Under the pieces are notes generated by a model that did no database searches, was not told where the DNA came from, and saw nothing but the letters and a program-made list of their open reading frames with translations. A DNA stretch of 64,000 bases from Zobellia roscoffensis (GTDB lineage: Bacteria; Bacteroidota; Bacteroidia; Flavobacteriales; Flavobacteriaceae), in NCBI RefSeq assembly GCF_015330165.1, contig NZ_JADDXT010000002.1:432504-496503 (forward strand), read 5' to 3'. The translations under genes were made by a program, and so were the position numbers. Shown one piece after another: positions 15,534 to 24,265 of this stretch. Each line of letters starts with the position of its first letter. The first letter of the stretch is position 1.

Positions 15534-16943
15534 TTATAAAGTAGTAGGACAAACATAGTCCGTTGAAGGAACCTCAGCCGTTTTAAGGGCTCCAAAACCA
15601 CCTCCTATATCTATAAAGTTATGTATACCTCTACTCTTTAAAATAGATTCTGCTATCACTGAACGATATCCTCCGGCACAATGAACCAAGAAGGTTTTAT
15701 CTTTTGGGAATTCATTTAGATAGTCATTTATACCATCTAACGGTGTGTTCAAAGCATCAATCACGTGTTCAGAAAGAAATTCGCTCTCTTTACGCACATC
15801 AAACACCTCAGCTTCTTTATTCTCTATTTTGGATTTTGCTTCTTCCGCAGTTATTGAGGTAATGGTATCAAAATCTTTTCCCGATTTTTTCCAAGCATCA
15901 AATCCGCCTTTTAAAATTCCGACGGTAGCATCAAATCCCACACGGGATAAGCGCGTTACCGCTTCTTCTTCCATGCCTTCGGGTGTTACCAACAAAAGAG
16001 GTTGTTTGGTATCTGCAATAAGGGCACCTACCCACGGAGCAAAATCGCCATTAAGACCAATAAATATAGATCGTGGAATATGACCTGTAATAAATTCTTT
16101 CTGGGTTCTAACGTCTAGAACTACAGCACCAGTTTCGTTGGCCATCGCTTCAAAAGCCTTCGGGTCTAATTCTGTTGTTCCTCGATCAAGGACATCGGCT
16201 ATATCTTCATATCCTTCTTTGTTCATTTTAACGTTCAGAGGGAAATATTTTGGTGGTGGAAGCAGACCGTCCGTAACTTCTTCAACAAACTCTTCTTTGG
16301 TCATATCCGCACGCAATGCGTAGTTCATTTTCTTTTGGTTGCCCAAGGTATCTACGGTTTCCTTCATCATGTTCTTACCACATGCAGAACCTGCTCCGTG
16401 TGCCGGATATACAATTATATCATCGGCCAATGGCATGATTTTATTCCGCAGACTATCGAACAAAATACCTGCCAAATCTTCTTGGGTCATACTTGCCGCT
16501 TTTTGAGCCAAATCCGGTCTGCCTACGTCTCCCAAAAACAAAGTGTCACCAGAGAAAATAGCGTGGTCTTTTCCGTTTTCGTCTTTCAACAAGTAGGTAG
16601 TACTTTCCATGGTGTGCCCCGGCGTATGCAAGGCCGTAATGGTGATATCACCCAGCTTAAACTCTTGCCCGTCCGTAGCGATCAAAGCATCAAAAGAAGG
16701 ATTTGCATTTGGCCCGTACACAATCTCAGCTCCTGTTTCCTTAGCAAGTGTTACGTGACCACTCACAAAATCCGCATGAAAATGCGTTTCAAAAATATAC
16801 TTGATCTTCGCCCCTGCTTTTTCCGCTCTTTCAAGGTAGGGATGTACTTCACGAAGCGGATCAATTATAGCTACCTCACCTTTACTTTCAATATAATATG
16901 CGCCCTGTGCCAGGCATCCGGTATATATTTGTTCTATCTTCAT
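15534..16943 (-). CDS. Persulfide dioxygenase-rhodanese fusion (ETHE1/CstB-like)
   Basis: A 469-residue protein of three domains. First is a metallo-beta-lactamase fold of the ETHE1 sulfur dioxygenase type (HFHADFVSGH with His54/His56/Asp58, HTPGH with His106/His110, and FSGDTLF with Asp133; the mononuclear Fe ligands are probably His56, His110, Asp133). Second is a rhodanese-like domain (about 265-355) that lacks the catalytic Cys (LLLVTPEG). Third is an active-looking rhodanese with Cys422 in HCAGGYRS. It oxidises persulfides to sulfite and transfers sulfane sulfur, so it detoxifies sulfide. It lies just downstream of the SulP gene, with its own promoter and palindrome in between. Confidence 0.9.
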   Translation of the reverse strand: MKIEQIYTGCLAQGAYYIESKGEVAIIDPLREVHPYLERAEKAGAKIKYIFETHFHADFVSGHVTLAKETGAEIVYGPNANPSFDALIATDGQEFKLGDITITALHTPGHTMESTTYLLKDENGKDHAIFSGDTLFLGDVGRPDLAQKAASMTQEDLAGILFDSLRNKIMPLADDIIVYPAHGAGSACGKNMMKETVDTLGNQKKMNYALRADMTKEEFVEEVTDGLLPPPKYFPLNVKMNKEGYEDIADVLDRGTTELDPKAFEAMANETGAVVLDVRTQKEFITGHIPRSIFIGLNGDFAPWVGALIADTKQPLLLVTPEGMEEEAVTRLSRVGFDATVGILKGGFDAWKKSGKDFDTITSITAEEAKSKIENKEAEVFDVRKESEFLSEHVIDALNTPLDGINDYLNEFPKDKTFLVHCAGGYRSVIAESILKSRGIHNFIDIGGGFGALKTAEVPSTDYVCPTTL

Positions 16944-17028
16944 AATCTCATTTTTTTATTCCCGATAGGGAGAATTATACGCTTTTCATTTGCCTCCCTA
17001 AAACAGAAAGCCTGGTATTATCTTCATT

Positions 17029-17073
17029 CAAAATTAATGCTATCCTATAAATTACAGCGTAACATTAGTTACG
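17029..17073 (-). promoter_or_regulatory. Promoter and Crp/Fnr-like site for the persulfide dioxygenase gene
   Basis: TAATTTTG (17029-17036, minus strand) fits TAnnTTTG and predicts a start near 17024. The perfect inverted repeat CGTAACATTAGTTACG (17058-17073) is centred 29.5 bp upstream of the box, about -41.5, where class II Crp/Fnr activators bind. No -33 TTTG is evident, as expected for an activator-dependent promoter. The palindrome overlaps the SulP stop codon. The same geometry recurs at 18800-18845. Confidence 0.65.
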
Positions 17074-18795
17074 GTTCAGGCGACTTTGGTAAGCCACTTT
17101 TTCGCTTAATACGGACAGAGGCGTCATATTATCAAAATAATCTACGGCTTCTTTGGTCTGTACGAACAAGTACTGTTTATGTAGCGCTTCTATAATTCCG
17201 CTACTAAAAATGGTATCGCGTGTGGGTCCTGTAGCTCCTGAAATATAAAACTGAAGTCCTCTTTCATGCAGCTCATCAATAACCCGAATAAGCATTTGGG
17301 CTGCGCTGGAATCTACATAACTTATAGCCTCAGCATTTAGAATAACGCCTTTCAGTTTATCGCCTTTGGTATCTACATTTTTAAAGAGTTCTTTTTTGAA
17401 AAAGTTCTTATTCCCAAAATACAATTGCGAATCAAAGCGAACTATAAGCAAATCATCACGAACCAAAACGTTTTGCCCAAACCTATCTATATTTTTATAA
17501 TAATCAGAACCATCTATTCTACCCAAAACGGCAAAATGAGGCTTTGAACTTTTATATACCATCAACAACAAGGACAATAAAACCCCAACTAAAATACCCT
17601 CAGAAATTCCCGCAAAAAGAGTTACTAAAAATGTAATGATCAACACAAAAAGTTCGTCTTTACGATACTGCCAGAGGCTTTTAGGATAGGCAACATCAAT
17701 TAACCCATATACAGAAACCATAATAATACTTGCCAAAACTGCATTGGGCAAGTAGTAAAACAAGGGGGTTAAAAATAGTAACGTAACAGTAACCACAATA
17801 GCACTAAATAACAAAGCCATAGGTGTTTTTGCTCCGGCCTGACTGTTGATTGCCGAGCGCGAAAAACTACCTGTTACTACGTACGACTGAAATAAAGACC
17901 CTAACATATTAGAGCTTCCCAATGCAATAAGTTCCTTATTGGCATCTATGGTTTCCTCCCCGGTCTGTTCTTCCATGGATTTCCCAATGGAAATAGCCTC
18001 TAAATAACCTATCAATGCCATGGTTACCGCAATGGGTACCAATTCTATGATACTATCCAGTTGTAATGCAGGAAGCTTAAAAGAAGGCAAACCCGTAGGA
18101 ATCTCCCCTACTATATGCACCCCTAAAGTGGATAATTGTAAAAAATAGACCAATAGAATACCTATAATAACCACAAAGAGCACGCCCGGTATGCGTTTAT
18201 TCCATTTCTTTAACCCTACGATGATCAGAATGCCTATAAAGCCAATAGCAAAATCATATAGGTTGGTCTGCCCCAACTTTTCAAAGGCGTTCATCAGCAG
18301 TATATCAAACCGATTGCTACGGGCTATGTCCACACCCAAAAGATGCTTCAGCTGACTGAACATAATAATTAACGCTGCCGCGGAAGTAAAACCACTTATG
18401 ACCGGTTTCGATAAGAAATTTACCAAAAAACCCATCCTTAGAACCCCTAAAATGAGTTGTACGGCACCTACGGAAAATGCCAAAAGCAGTGCCATAGTAA
18501 TATAATTGTCCGTAGAAGTAATAGCTAACGTACCCAAACCTGCCGCTACCAAAAGGGAATCCATTGCCACGGGCCCAACGGCCAACTGCCTAGAGGTACC
18601 AAAAAATGTGTACACAATCATTGGAACCAAGGAAGCGTAAAGTCCAAAAACGGGGGGCAGACCGGCGATCATGGCGTAGGCCATTCCTTGGGGTATAAGA
18701 ATAATGCCAACGGTTAGTCCGGCTATAAGGTCTTTGGAAAACCAACTCTTATTATAGTCCGTAATCCAATCCAAAAAAGGAAGAATTCTTCGCAT
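17065..18795 (-). CDS. SulP family anion transporter with STAS domain
   Basis: A 576-residue SulP (SLC26-like) transporter. The family signature is near the N-terminus (DLIAGLTVGIILIPQGMAYAMIAGLPPVFGLYASL, about residues 22-57), followed by a 12-14-helix membrane domain and a cytoplasmic C-terminal STAS domain (about 440-550, including GVILNAEAISYVDSSAAQML). SulP proteins carry sulfate, bicarbonate or other anions. With the persulfide dioxygenase immediately downstream, sulfate or sulfite movement is plausible. The start codon lies 4 nt after a TAnnTTTG box, so the mRNA should be leaderless. Confidence 0.9.
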   Translation of the reverse strand: MRRILPFLDWITDYNKSWFSKDLIAGLTVGIILIPQGMAYAMIAGLPPVFGLYASLVPMIVYTFFGTSRQLAVGPVAMDSLLVAAGLGTLAITSTDNYITMALLLAFSVGAVQLILGVLRMGFLVNFLSKPVISGFTSAAALIIMFSQLKHLLGVDIARSNRFDILLMNAFEKLGQTNLYDFAIGFIGILIIVGLKKWNKRIPGVLFVVIIGILLVYFLQLSTLGVHIVGEIPTGLPSFKLPALQLDSIIELVPIAVTMALIGYLEAISIGKSMEEQTGEETIDANKELIALGSSNMLGSLFQSYVVTGSFSRSAINSQAGAKTPMALLFSAIVVTVTLLFLTPLFYYLPNAVLASIIMVSVYGLIDVAYPKSLWQYRKDELFVLIITFLVTLFAGISEGILVGVLLSLLLMVYKSSKPHFAVLGRIDGSDYYKNIDRFGQNVLVRDDLLIVRFDSQLYFGNKNFFKKELFKNVDTKGDKLKGVILNAEAISYVDSSAAQMLIRVIDELHERGLQFYISGATGPTRDTIFSSGIIEALHKQYLFVQTKEAVDYFDNMTPLSVLSEKVAYQSRLNRN

Positions 18796-18799
18796 GGGA

Positions 18800-18845
18800 C
18801 AAATGTACCATTAAATCTAAAATGGCTGTGTTACCTGTGTTACAC
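18800..18845 (-). promoter_or_regulatory. Promoter and Crp/Fnr-like site for SulP
   Basis: TACATTTG (18800-18807, minus strand) ends 4 nt before the SulP ATG, predicting a start at or near the A of ATG. The inverted repeat GTGTTACCTGTGTTACAC (18828-18845; arms GTGTnAC/GTnACAC, 4-nt spacer) is centred at 18836.5, again 29.5 bp upstream of the box and about -41.5. The repeat can also be read as two direct copies of CTGTGTTAC (18826-18843). The normal -33 TTTG is absent. Confidence 0.65.
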
Positions 18846-18871
18846 CAATGTAAAGAAACCAAAATAAAATG

Positions 18872-20053
18872 TTATTGGATATTACCACCTACAGGCAGAC
18901 CACTGGGCACACTTTCCGGTAAGCTCTTATCAAAATCAGTATCGTTAAGTGTATTTAAAAACGAAATAATCTGAGACATTTCCTTTACGGATAGATCCAG
19001 TTCACGTACAAAGGGGTCGTACCGCTGAACGGGAACGTGCTCATTTCGTTCTTTTCCATTGGCAATATCCTCATAAAACTCCAATACCTTTTTAAGGGTA
19101 GTTAAACTGCCGTTGTGCATATAAGGAGGTGTAAAACGTAAATTCCGAAGTGTGGGTGTTCGAAAAGCGAAGGTATCCTTAACACCTGCATCCGGCTGTT
19201 CTAATTTATCGTTCTCGGGCGTGCCCAGAACATGCATTTTATAATCTGAAAACATGGGACCGTTATGACAATTTACACACCCAACGGATTTAAAAAGTTC
19301 AAAACCTTCTTTCTCCGAAATTAAGATAGCATCTTGGTCACCTCTCATAAATTGGTCGAACCGAGAATTGTTGGTCACCAGGGAACGTTCAAAAGCAGCA
19401 ATAGCCTTTGCTAAGTTTTCTACTGTTACTGCATTGGGTTCGTCAAAAGCCTCAGCAAATAACTTTTGATATTCGGGAATATCTTTCACACGATCTACAA
19501 CGGTCTGGAGGATACTGTCTTCGGCAATACCATGCCCGCGCATTTCCTCAAAAGCCTTTATAGGCTCCAACGCCTGTTTTTCAAGACTTTTTACACGGTC
19601 GTCCCAAAACATGGTGGCCTCAGAAGGCTTATAATTACCAAAAGCATCCATACCGTTGTATGCCGAATTGATAATAGTTGGCGCATTTCTTTTTACAAAG
19701 GGAATGTCATTGGGCGCATTAAATTTACGCTTACTGCCCAAACCATTGGCATTAGGTCCCATGCTAATATCCAAAAACTCTGCATACCCATTATCCGGGT
19801 GATGACAGGTTGCACAGGCCACATCTTTATTTCCGGAAAGAATAGGGTCGTAAAAAAGCAACTTGCCCAATGCCTCCTTTTCAGGTGTAGACGGGTTATC
19901 CTTGGGAGATTTCACCGTCTTAGGCAAGGCTGTATACGTAGTTACGACCCTAGTTATGTCTGCTGTACTATCTTTCTTTTTCTCTGTATTGGTGCAATTA
20001 ACGAATAGCACGGCTATTACCAATTGAATTCCTATTTTGACTATTCTACACAT
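18872..20053 (-). CDS. Di-haem cytochrome c peroxidase family lipoprotein
   Basis: About 393 residues, with the start taken at the ATG at 20053; a TTG five codons upstream is less likely. Two haem c sites are visible, CATCH (in DVACATCHHPDNG) and CVNCH (in SVGCVNCHNGPMF), as in MauG/CcpA-type di-haem peroxidases, which reduce hydrogen peroxide with electrons from a c-type donor. The N-terminus has a lipoprotein signal ending at VLFVNC. FRTPTLRNLRFTPPYMHNGSLTTL is the conserved C-terminal block. It is placed in the periplasm. It sits between the SulP gene and an SDR gene, on the same strand as both. Confidence 0.9.
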   Translation of the reverse strand: MCRIVKIGIQLVIAVLFVNCTNTEKKKDSTADITRVVTTYTALPKTVKSPKDNPSTPEKEALGKLLFYDPILSGNKDVACATCHHPDNGYAEFLDISMGPNANGLGSKRKFNAPNDIPFVKRNAPTIINSAYNGMDAFGNYKPSEATMFWDDRVKSLEKQALEPIKAFEEMRGHGIAEDSILQTVVDRVKDIPEYQKLFAEAFDEPNAVTVENLAKAIAAFERSLVTNNSRFDQFMRGDQDAILISEKEGFELFKSVGCVNCHNGPMFSDYKMHVLGTPENDKLEQPDAGVKDTFAFRTPTLRNLRFTPPYMHNGSLTTLKKVLEFYEDIANGKERNEHVPVQRYDPFVRELDLSVKEMSQIISFLNTLNDTDFDKSLPESVPSGLPVGGNIQ

Positions 20054-20055
20054 AA

Positions 20056-20078
20056 ACTGTTCGCACAACGAGAACAGT
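20056..20078 (-). promoter_or_regulatory. Inverted repeat just upstream of the peroxidase start
   Basis: ACTGTTC (20056-20062) and GAACAGT (20072-20078) form a perfect 7-bp inverted repeat with a 9-nt spacer, 2 bp before the ATG. It could be an operator or an mRNA hairpin masking the start. It does not match the GTnAC palindromes of the sulfur promoters. Confidence 0.4.
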
Positions 20079-20156
20079 AAAAATAAACAATATAAGAGAG
20101 TATTTATATGATAATCGTCAGTTTACCATGTTAAAAAGGCCATATTCTTATCAAAA

Positions 20157-21017
20157 CTATAGAAAACTACTTTTTACCTGAGCAACCAATTTAGTTCCAT
20201 CCGGGTCAGCAGAAGTTTTTAATTCACATAATTCTTCCGCCCATTGAGAGGTACGGATTCTCATAGGTGGGTTATCATTTTGAGCAACTTTGAGAACAAC
20301 TTCCGCTACTTCGCGGCCTGTTTGATAAACCTGTACTTCAGACTCTTCTGCTCTTTTCTGATTGCCTTCTAAATAAGCTTGAAAAATTGGCAAATATTCT
20401 CCCGAAGCCAATTGTCCATTCGTTTTGGTTTTGTCTACCGCAGAATTCATAAACTCAGTTGATATACCACCTGGTTCTACATTGCTAATATTGATATTAA
20501 AAGCATCGGTAACATAACTTGCCAAGCCTTCGGCGAAACCTTCAATGGCAAATTTAGCACCACAATACAGCTCGTTAAAAGGCTGCCCTACCAAACCGCC
20601 AACCGAAGTAATATTTATAATTTGACCTGCTCGCTGCTTACGCATATACGGTAACACGGCCTGTGTACAAAATACGGTACCTAAATAATTAACCTCGGTC
20701 ACCCATCTAATTTCATCTTCTGATGACTGTTCAGTAGTTTTTGCAAAACCGGCACCAGCATTGTTTACCAAAACATCTATTCTGCCGTCCTTGTCTATAA
20801 TAGTTTCCACAGCAGATTTAATGGATGCGGTTTTAGTTACATCTAGTTCTAGAATCTCTATGTCCAAATTATTTTGGGTGATTTGTTCTTTAAGGGCATC
20901 CGCCTTTTTGAGGTTTCTCATAGTTGCATACACCTTGAATCCATTTTCACCAAAAAGCAGTGCACTTTGATACCCTACTCCTGTTGATGTTCCTGTAATT
21001 AAAACGTTTCTTTTCAT
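20157..21017 (-). CDS. SDR family oxidoreductase
   Basis: About 286 residues from the ATG at 21017, chosen because MKRNVLITGTSTGVGYQSA is the normal start of the Rossmann fold; the upstream 18 codons run through the operator region. Motifs are TGTSTGVG (nucleotide binding), DVLVNNAGAGF and the catalytic YCGAK. The substrate is unknown. The TetR gene 67 bp upstream, same strand, with similar palindromes before both genes, points to a TetR-controlled unit, possibly for detoxifying a lipophilic or carbonyl compound. Confidence 0.85.
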   Translation of the reverse strand: MKRNVLITGTSTGVGYQSALLFGENGFKVYATMRNLKKADALKEQITQNNLDIEILELDVTKTASIKSAVETIIDKDGRIDVLVNNAGAGFAKTTEQSSEDEIRWVTEVNYLGTVFCTQAVLPYMRKQRAGQIINITSVGGLVGQPFNELYCGAKFAIEGFAEGLASYVTDAFNINISNVEPGGISTEFMNSAVDKTKTNGQLASGEYLPIFQAYLEGNQKRAEESEVQVYQTGREVAEVVLKVAQNDNPPMRIRTSQWAEELCELKTSADPDGTKLVAQVKSSFL

Positions 21018-21044
21018 TTTTTTAAAATTATATTGACATTTAAA

Positions 21045-21065
21045 TTGGAATGAACATTCACTCCA
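21045..21065 (-). promoter_or_regulatory. Probable TetR operator before the SDR gene
   Basis: TGGAATGA-ACAT-TCACTCCA (21046-21065) is an 8+4+8 inverted repeat with one mismatch, about 28 bp before the SDR start. It shares the TTGGAAT half-site with the palindrome in front of the TetR gene. A weak TAATTTTA box (21023-21030) lies between it and the start codon. Confidence 0.55.
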
Positions 21066-21084
21066 GTTCATGATTAAATTTTTT

Positions 21085-21636
21085 TTAACCTTTTATTCCG
21101 TCCCAAACCATATTCACCTGATTTTGAATAGAATTTGACGGTACGCTCACCTGTGAGTGATACCATCTTAAATAGGACACCACTGCCCCGCCCATGAATT
21201 GAATTAGCTCGTCCGTTTCTATATCCTTTATGATGAGTAATTCTTTTCCTTTATTAAGCAAGTCGTAGACCGGAAGTACCGTTGCCAAACCCTTATTCTT
21301 ACTTTCCTCGGTAATAATAGGAGAAGCCCTAATCTGCTCCATAAACTTAAAATACGGCGCATTCTCAATAAAAAAGATAATTATATCCTTAAAATACCCT
21401 TCAAATTGAGATTTAATAGGCTGCGTTGCATCAAAATCAGGGAAAGCGGTATTTTCCTGCTCTTTAATGGTTACATATAGTTCATTGATCAATTCATCTT
21501 TAGTGGGGAAATAATTATAAATCGTTCCCATACCGGTTCCGGCATTTTTTGCTATGGCGGACATGGGCGTATTATGTACACCATTTTCTACCAAAAGTTC
21601 CAAAGCGGACCGTAAGATGCTCTCTTTCTTATTCAC
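21085..21636 (-). CDS. TetR/AcrR family transcriptional regulator
   Basis: A 183-residue repressor. The N-terminal helix-turn-helix spans about residues 5-48 (ILRSALELLVENGVHNTPMSAIAKNAGTGMGTIYNYFPTKDELI), followed by a helical ligand-binding domain. The start is GTG, 4 nt after a TACATTTG box, giving a leaderless mRNA. Its promoter contains a palindrome, so autorepression is likely. The adjacent SDR gene is the probable main target; ligand unknown. Confidence 0.9.
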   Translation of the reverse strand: MNKKESILRSALELLVENGVHNTPMSAIAKNAGTGMGTIYNYFPTKDELINELYVTIKEQENTAFPDFDATQPIKSQFEGYFKDIIIFFIENAPYFKFMEQIRASPIITEESKNKGLATVLPVYDLLNKGKELLIIKDIETDELIQFMGGAVVSYLRWYHSQVSVPSNSIQNQVNMVWDGIKG

Positions 21637-21640
21637 AGGG

Positions 21641-21673
21641 CAAATGTACTATTTTTGGAATATTCATTCCAAA
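21641..21673 (-). promoter_or_regulatory. tetR promoter with built-in operator
   Basis: TTTG (21670-21673), 21-nt gap, TACATTTG (21641-21648) on the minus strand is a near-ideal Bacteroidota promoter ending 4 nt before the GTG start. The palindrome TTGGAATATTCATTCCAA (21655-21672) fills the spacer and covers the -33 element, so a bound repressor would block polymerase. Confidence 0.75.
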
Positions 21674-21732
21674 TATTTAACTAAATTTTAAATTAAGAGG
21701 TTTTTGCTCTTCCGTTGGTTGTCGAGGAATAT

Positions 21733-22365
21733 TTATAGATCTACCACTTTGATCCGGTTGCGCTGCATCTCTATTTTTCCTTCCTTTTCCAGTTTTTTCA
21801 ATAACCTTGAAATCACGACTCTAGAAGTATTCAGATCGTATGCAATATCCTGATGCGTAGTCTGTACAAATTCATCATGGTTTACCATAGCCTTATCCTG
21901 AAGGTGTTTTAGTAGTCTTTCATCCATCCGCAGAAATGCCAAGGTATCTACCGTTTCCAACAGCTCCGTCATTCGGGTATGGTAACTATCTAAAATAAAT
22001 TGCCGCCATGTAGCATATTTTGCCATCCAAACCTCCATCTTCTCCACGGGAATCATAATAAGTTCGGTATCACTTTCGGCAACGGCCCGTATTTCACTTT
22101 TATGGGTACCCACGCAACATGAGAAGGTCATCGCACAAGTATCTCCCCTTTCTAAAAAATATAGCAACAGTTCATCTCCGTTCTCATCTTCGCGTAGAAT
22201 CTTAATGGCACCACTCAGTAATAACGGCATATGCAATATGGTCTCGCCAATATCCATAATTACGGTTCCCTGCTGGAATTTTTTCAATAATCCCACAGCT
22301 TGCATTTCTTCTAAGAGCGCATCCTCAAAGAGATAGCCATAGTTTTGTAAAAGTCCTTCTTTCAT
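21733..22365 (-). CDS. Crp/Fnr family transcriptional regulator
   Basis: A 210-residue regulator. It has an N-terminal cyclic-nucleotide-binding-like beta barrel (about 15-120) and a C-terminal winged helix with the recognition segment THQDIAYDLNTSRVVISRLLKKLE (about 165-190). It lacks the N-terminal Cys cluster of Fnr but has DTCAMTFSCCVGTHKSEIRAV in the barrel (about 90-110): three Cys in one short stretch, which could be a thiol or persulfide sensor (inference). It lies 11 bp after the aldose-epimerase gene and 3-5 kb from the two promoters with Crp-like palindromes. Confidence 0.88.
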   Translation of the reverse strand: MKEGLLQNYGYLFEDALLEEMQAVGLLKKFQQGTVIMDIGETILHMPLLLSGAIKILREDENGDELLLYFLERGDTCAMTFSCCVGTHKSEIRAVAESDTELIMIPVEKMEVWMAKYATWRQFILDSYHTRMTELLETVDTLAFLRMDERLLKHLQDKAMVNHDEFVQTTHQDIAYDLNTSRVVISRLLKKLEKEGKIEMQRNRIKVVDL

Positions 22366-22376
22366 ATCTCTGCAGC

Positions 22377-23153
22377 TTACATGGTACTAATGAAAACCTT
22401 AAATTCCCTATCAGTATCTTTCAAGTATTCAAAACCTTCATGAAGTTTGGTTTGCGCCACAGCATACGGATAAAAAGTAATGGGTTCTATGCAAACCATA
22501 TTAGGCACTTCCGACCACAACATAAAATTACCAAAGCCTTCCGTACGAATGCGAAGTTCTTTCTGGTCTTTTAGGTGGATTTCTGTACAATCCGGAACTT
22601 GTAAAGCCCTGCTTCCCACGTCCATAATTTCTTGAAGTGTGATTTCTTTTTCTCCAGCCACAACTACTGGATTCTCTGCATATAGCTTGAAAGCAGGGTG
22701 GTATCCTAACATAAAAGGCATATCCCGTTCGCCGGAAATCGTAAATTTCACTTCCAGTCCGATTTCCGACAAACTAAAGGTCTTTTTAAATCCAAAATCA
22801 TACGTCCAGAACAACCATTCTTTGTTTGATTTATTCGGGAATTTTGAATTTTTTATCCGTGTACGGGCCGTATATTTCTTCTGTAATACAACTTCGCCAT
22901 CAGCTTTAGAAACTACATCATACTCCATTTCCCGCAAAAGACCGTGCTGGTCCTGTATGGCAATATCCCTTGGCGTTTGCACTTGAAACTTAGCATCGGC
23001 CGTAGGCCCTATAATCGGGAACATTTCCGTATCTGAACTGCGCCAACCCGGACTACCTTTTTGATGAATATACTCGTAGCCATCTACGGTATAACTTACC
23101 AATTCACCCTTATCAATATTTACTTTTTGATTCTCAAAATTAAGTTCTATCAT
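22377..23153 (-). CDS. Aldose 1-epimerase family protein
   Basis: A 258-residue galactose-mutarotase-like beta-sandwich protein. Seen motifs are GWRSSDTEMFPIIGPTAD near the N-terminus, QDQHGLLREM (active-site His region), FMLGYHPAFKLY (second His) and the late acidic residue in MVCIEPITFYPYAV. The family interconverts alpha and beta anomers of sugars; this short LacX-like branch has unknown substrate. It ends 11 bp before the Crp gene, so the two are probably one operon. Confidence 0.8.
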   Translation of the reverse strand: MIELNFENQKVNIDKGELVSYTVDGYEYIHQKGSPGWRSSDTEMFPIIGPTADAKFQVQTPRDIAIQDQHGLLREMEYDVVSKADGEVVLQKKYTARTRIKNSKFPNKSNKEWLFWTYDFGFKKTFSLSEIGLEVKFTISGERDMPFMLGYHPAFKLYAENPVVVAGEKEITLQEIMDVGSRALQVPDCTEIHLKDQKELRIRTEGFGNFMLWSEVPNMVCIEPITFYPYAVAQTKLHEGFEYLKDTDREFKVFISTM

Positions 23154-23211
23154 CTCACTATATTTTATAGCTATTTAAAAGAAGTCGTTTTTCCTATACC
23201 GTCTTACAAAA

Positions 23212-24192
23212 CTAATCTAAAAACCCTTTTTCCCGCATCCAATCGTCATTATACATTTTGCCTACATACCTACTACCGTGGTCATGAAATAATACCACTA
23301 CTACGTCATCTTTCTTAAAGTGTTCTTTTAATTGCAACACCCCTTTTATGGCAGCTCCTGCAGAATTGCCTACAAACATAGCCTCTTCTTTTGCCAAACG
23401 TTGCGTATAGATTGCCGCATCTTTATCCGTCACTTTGGTAAAACCATCAATAATTTTAAAATCTACATTCTTTGGTAGAATATCCTCACCAATACCTTCC
23501 GTGATATAGGGGTAAATTTCATTTTCATCAAAAACACCCGTTTCATAGTATTTCTTAAAAACAGAGCCGTAGGTATCTACGCCCCAAATTTTAATATCAG
23601 GATTCTTCTCCTTTAAAAATTTACCTACTCCGGAAATGGTTCCGCCAGTACCAACCCCAACAACAAAATGAGTGATTTGCCCACCGGTCTGTTCCCAAAT
23701 TTCTGGTCCGGTACTTAAATAATGTGCCTTTGCATTACTGGGGTTATCATATTGATTTACATACCAAGCGTTGGGAATTTCCTTGGCTAACCGTTTTGCT
23801 GTAGAATAATAACTTCTGGGATCGCTAGGGGCAACATCTGTAGGGCAAACATGAACCTCGCTCCCCATAGCTTTAAGAATATCTATTTTTTCTTTGGACT
23901 GTTTATCACTGATTATACAAACCAACTTATACCCTTTTACAATGGCTGCCAATGCCAGGCCCATTCCTGTATTACCAGAAGTAGCCTCTACAATAGTTCC
24001 TCCGGATTTTAATATACCTGAAACTTCCGCGTCTTCTATCATTTGCAGCGCCATGCGATCCTTTACCGAATTACCCGGGTTAAAGGTTTCATACTTAGCT
24101 AAAACAACACATGGCAAGGTAGAAGTGAGTTTATTCACCTTAACTAATGGCGTATTACCAATAGTTTCTAGAATATTTTTAGCATATTTCAT
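23212..24192 (-). CDS. PLP-dependent cystathionine beta-synthase/cysteine synthase-like enzyme
   Basis: About 326 residues from the ATG at 24192 (MKYAKNILETIGNTPLVKVNKL, the usual start of this family). The PLP lysine lies in NPGNSVKDRMAL, the phosphate-binding loop is EATSGNTGMGLA, and GVGTGGTISGVGKFL is the second cofactor loop. FHDHGSRYVGKMYNDDWM at the end resembles cystathionine beta-synthase, without the C-terminal regulatory CBS domains. It joins a thiol donor to serine or O-acetylserine. It belongs by function with the sulfur genes downstream. Confidence 0.85.
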   Translation of the reverse strand: MKYAKNILETIGNTPLVKVNKLTSTLPCVVLAKYETFNPGNSVKDRMALQMIEDAEVSGILKSGGTIVEATSGNTGMGLALAAIVKGYKLVCIISDKQSKEKIDILKAMGSEVHVCPTDVAPSDPRSYYSTAKRLAKEIPNAWYVNQYDNPSNAKAHYLSTGPEIWEQTGGQITHFVVGVGTGGTISGVGKFLKEKNPDIKIWGVDTYGSVFKKYYETGVFDENEIYPYITEGIGEDILPKNVDFKIIDGFTKVTDKDAAIYTQRLAKEEAMFVGNSAGAAIKGVLQLKEHFKKDDVVVVLFHDHGSRYVGKMYNDDWMREKGFLD

Positions 24193-24265
24193 AAATGAGC
24201 AGTTCTTTCTTAAGGAAAAATACGAAGAACCTTTCACATATAAAAAGAAGGTGTCCCCTGCCTAT

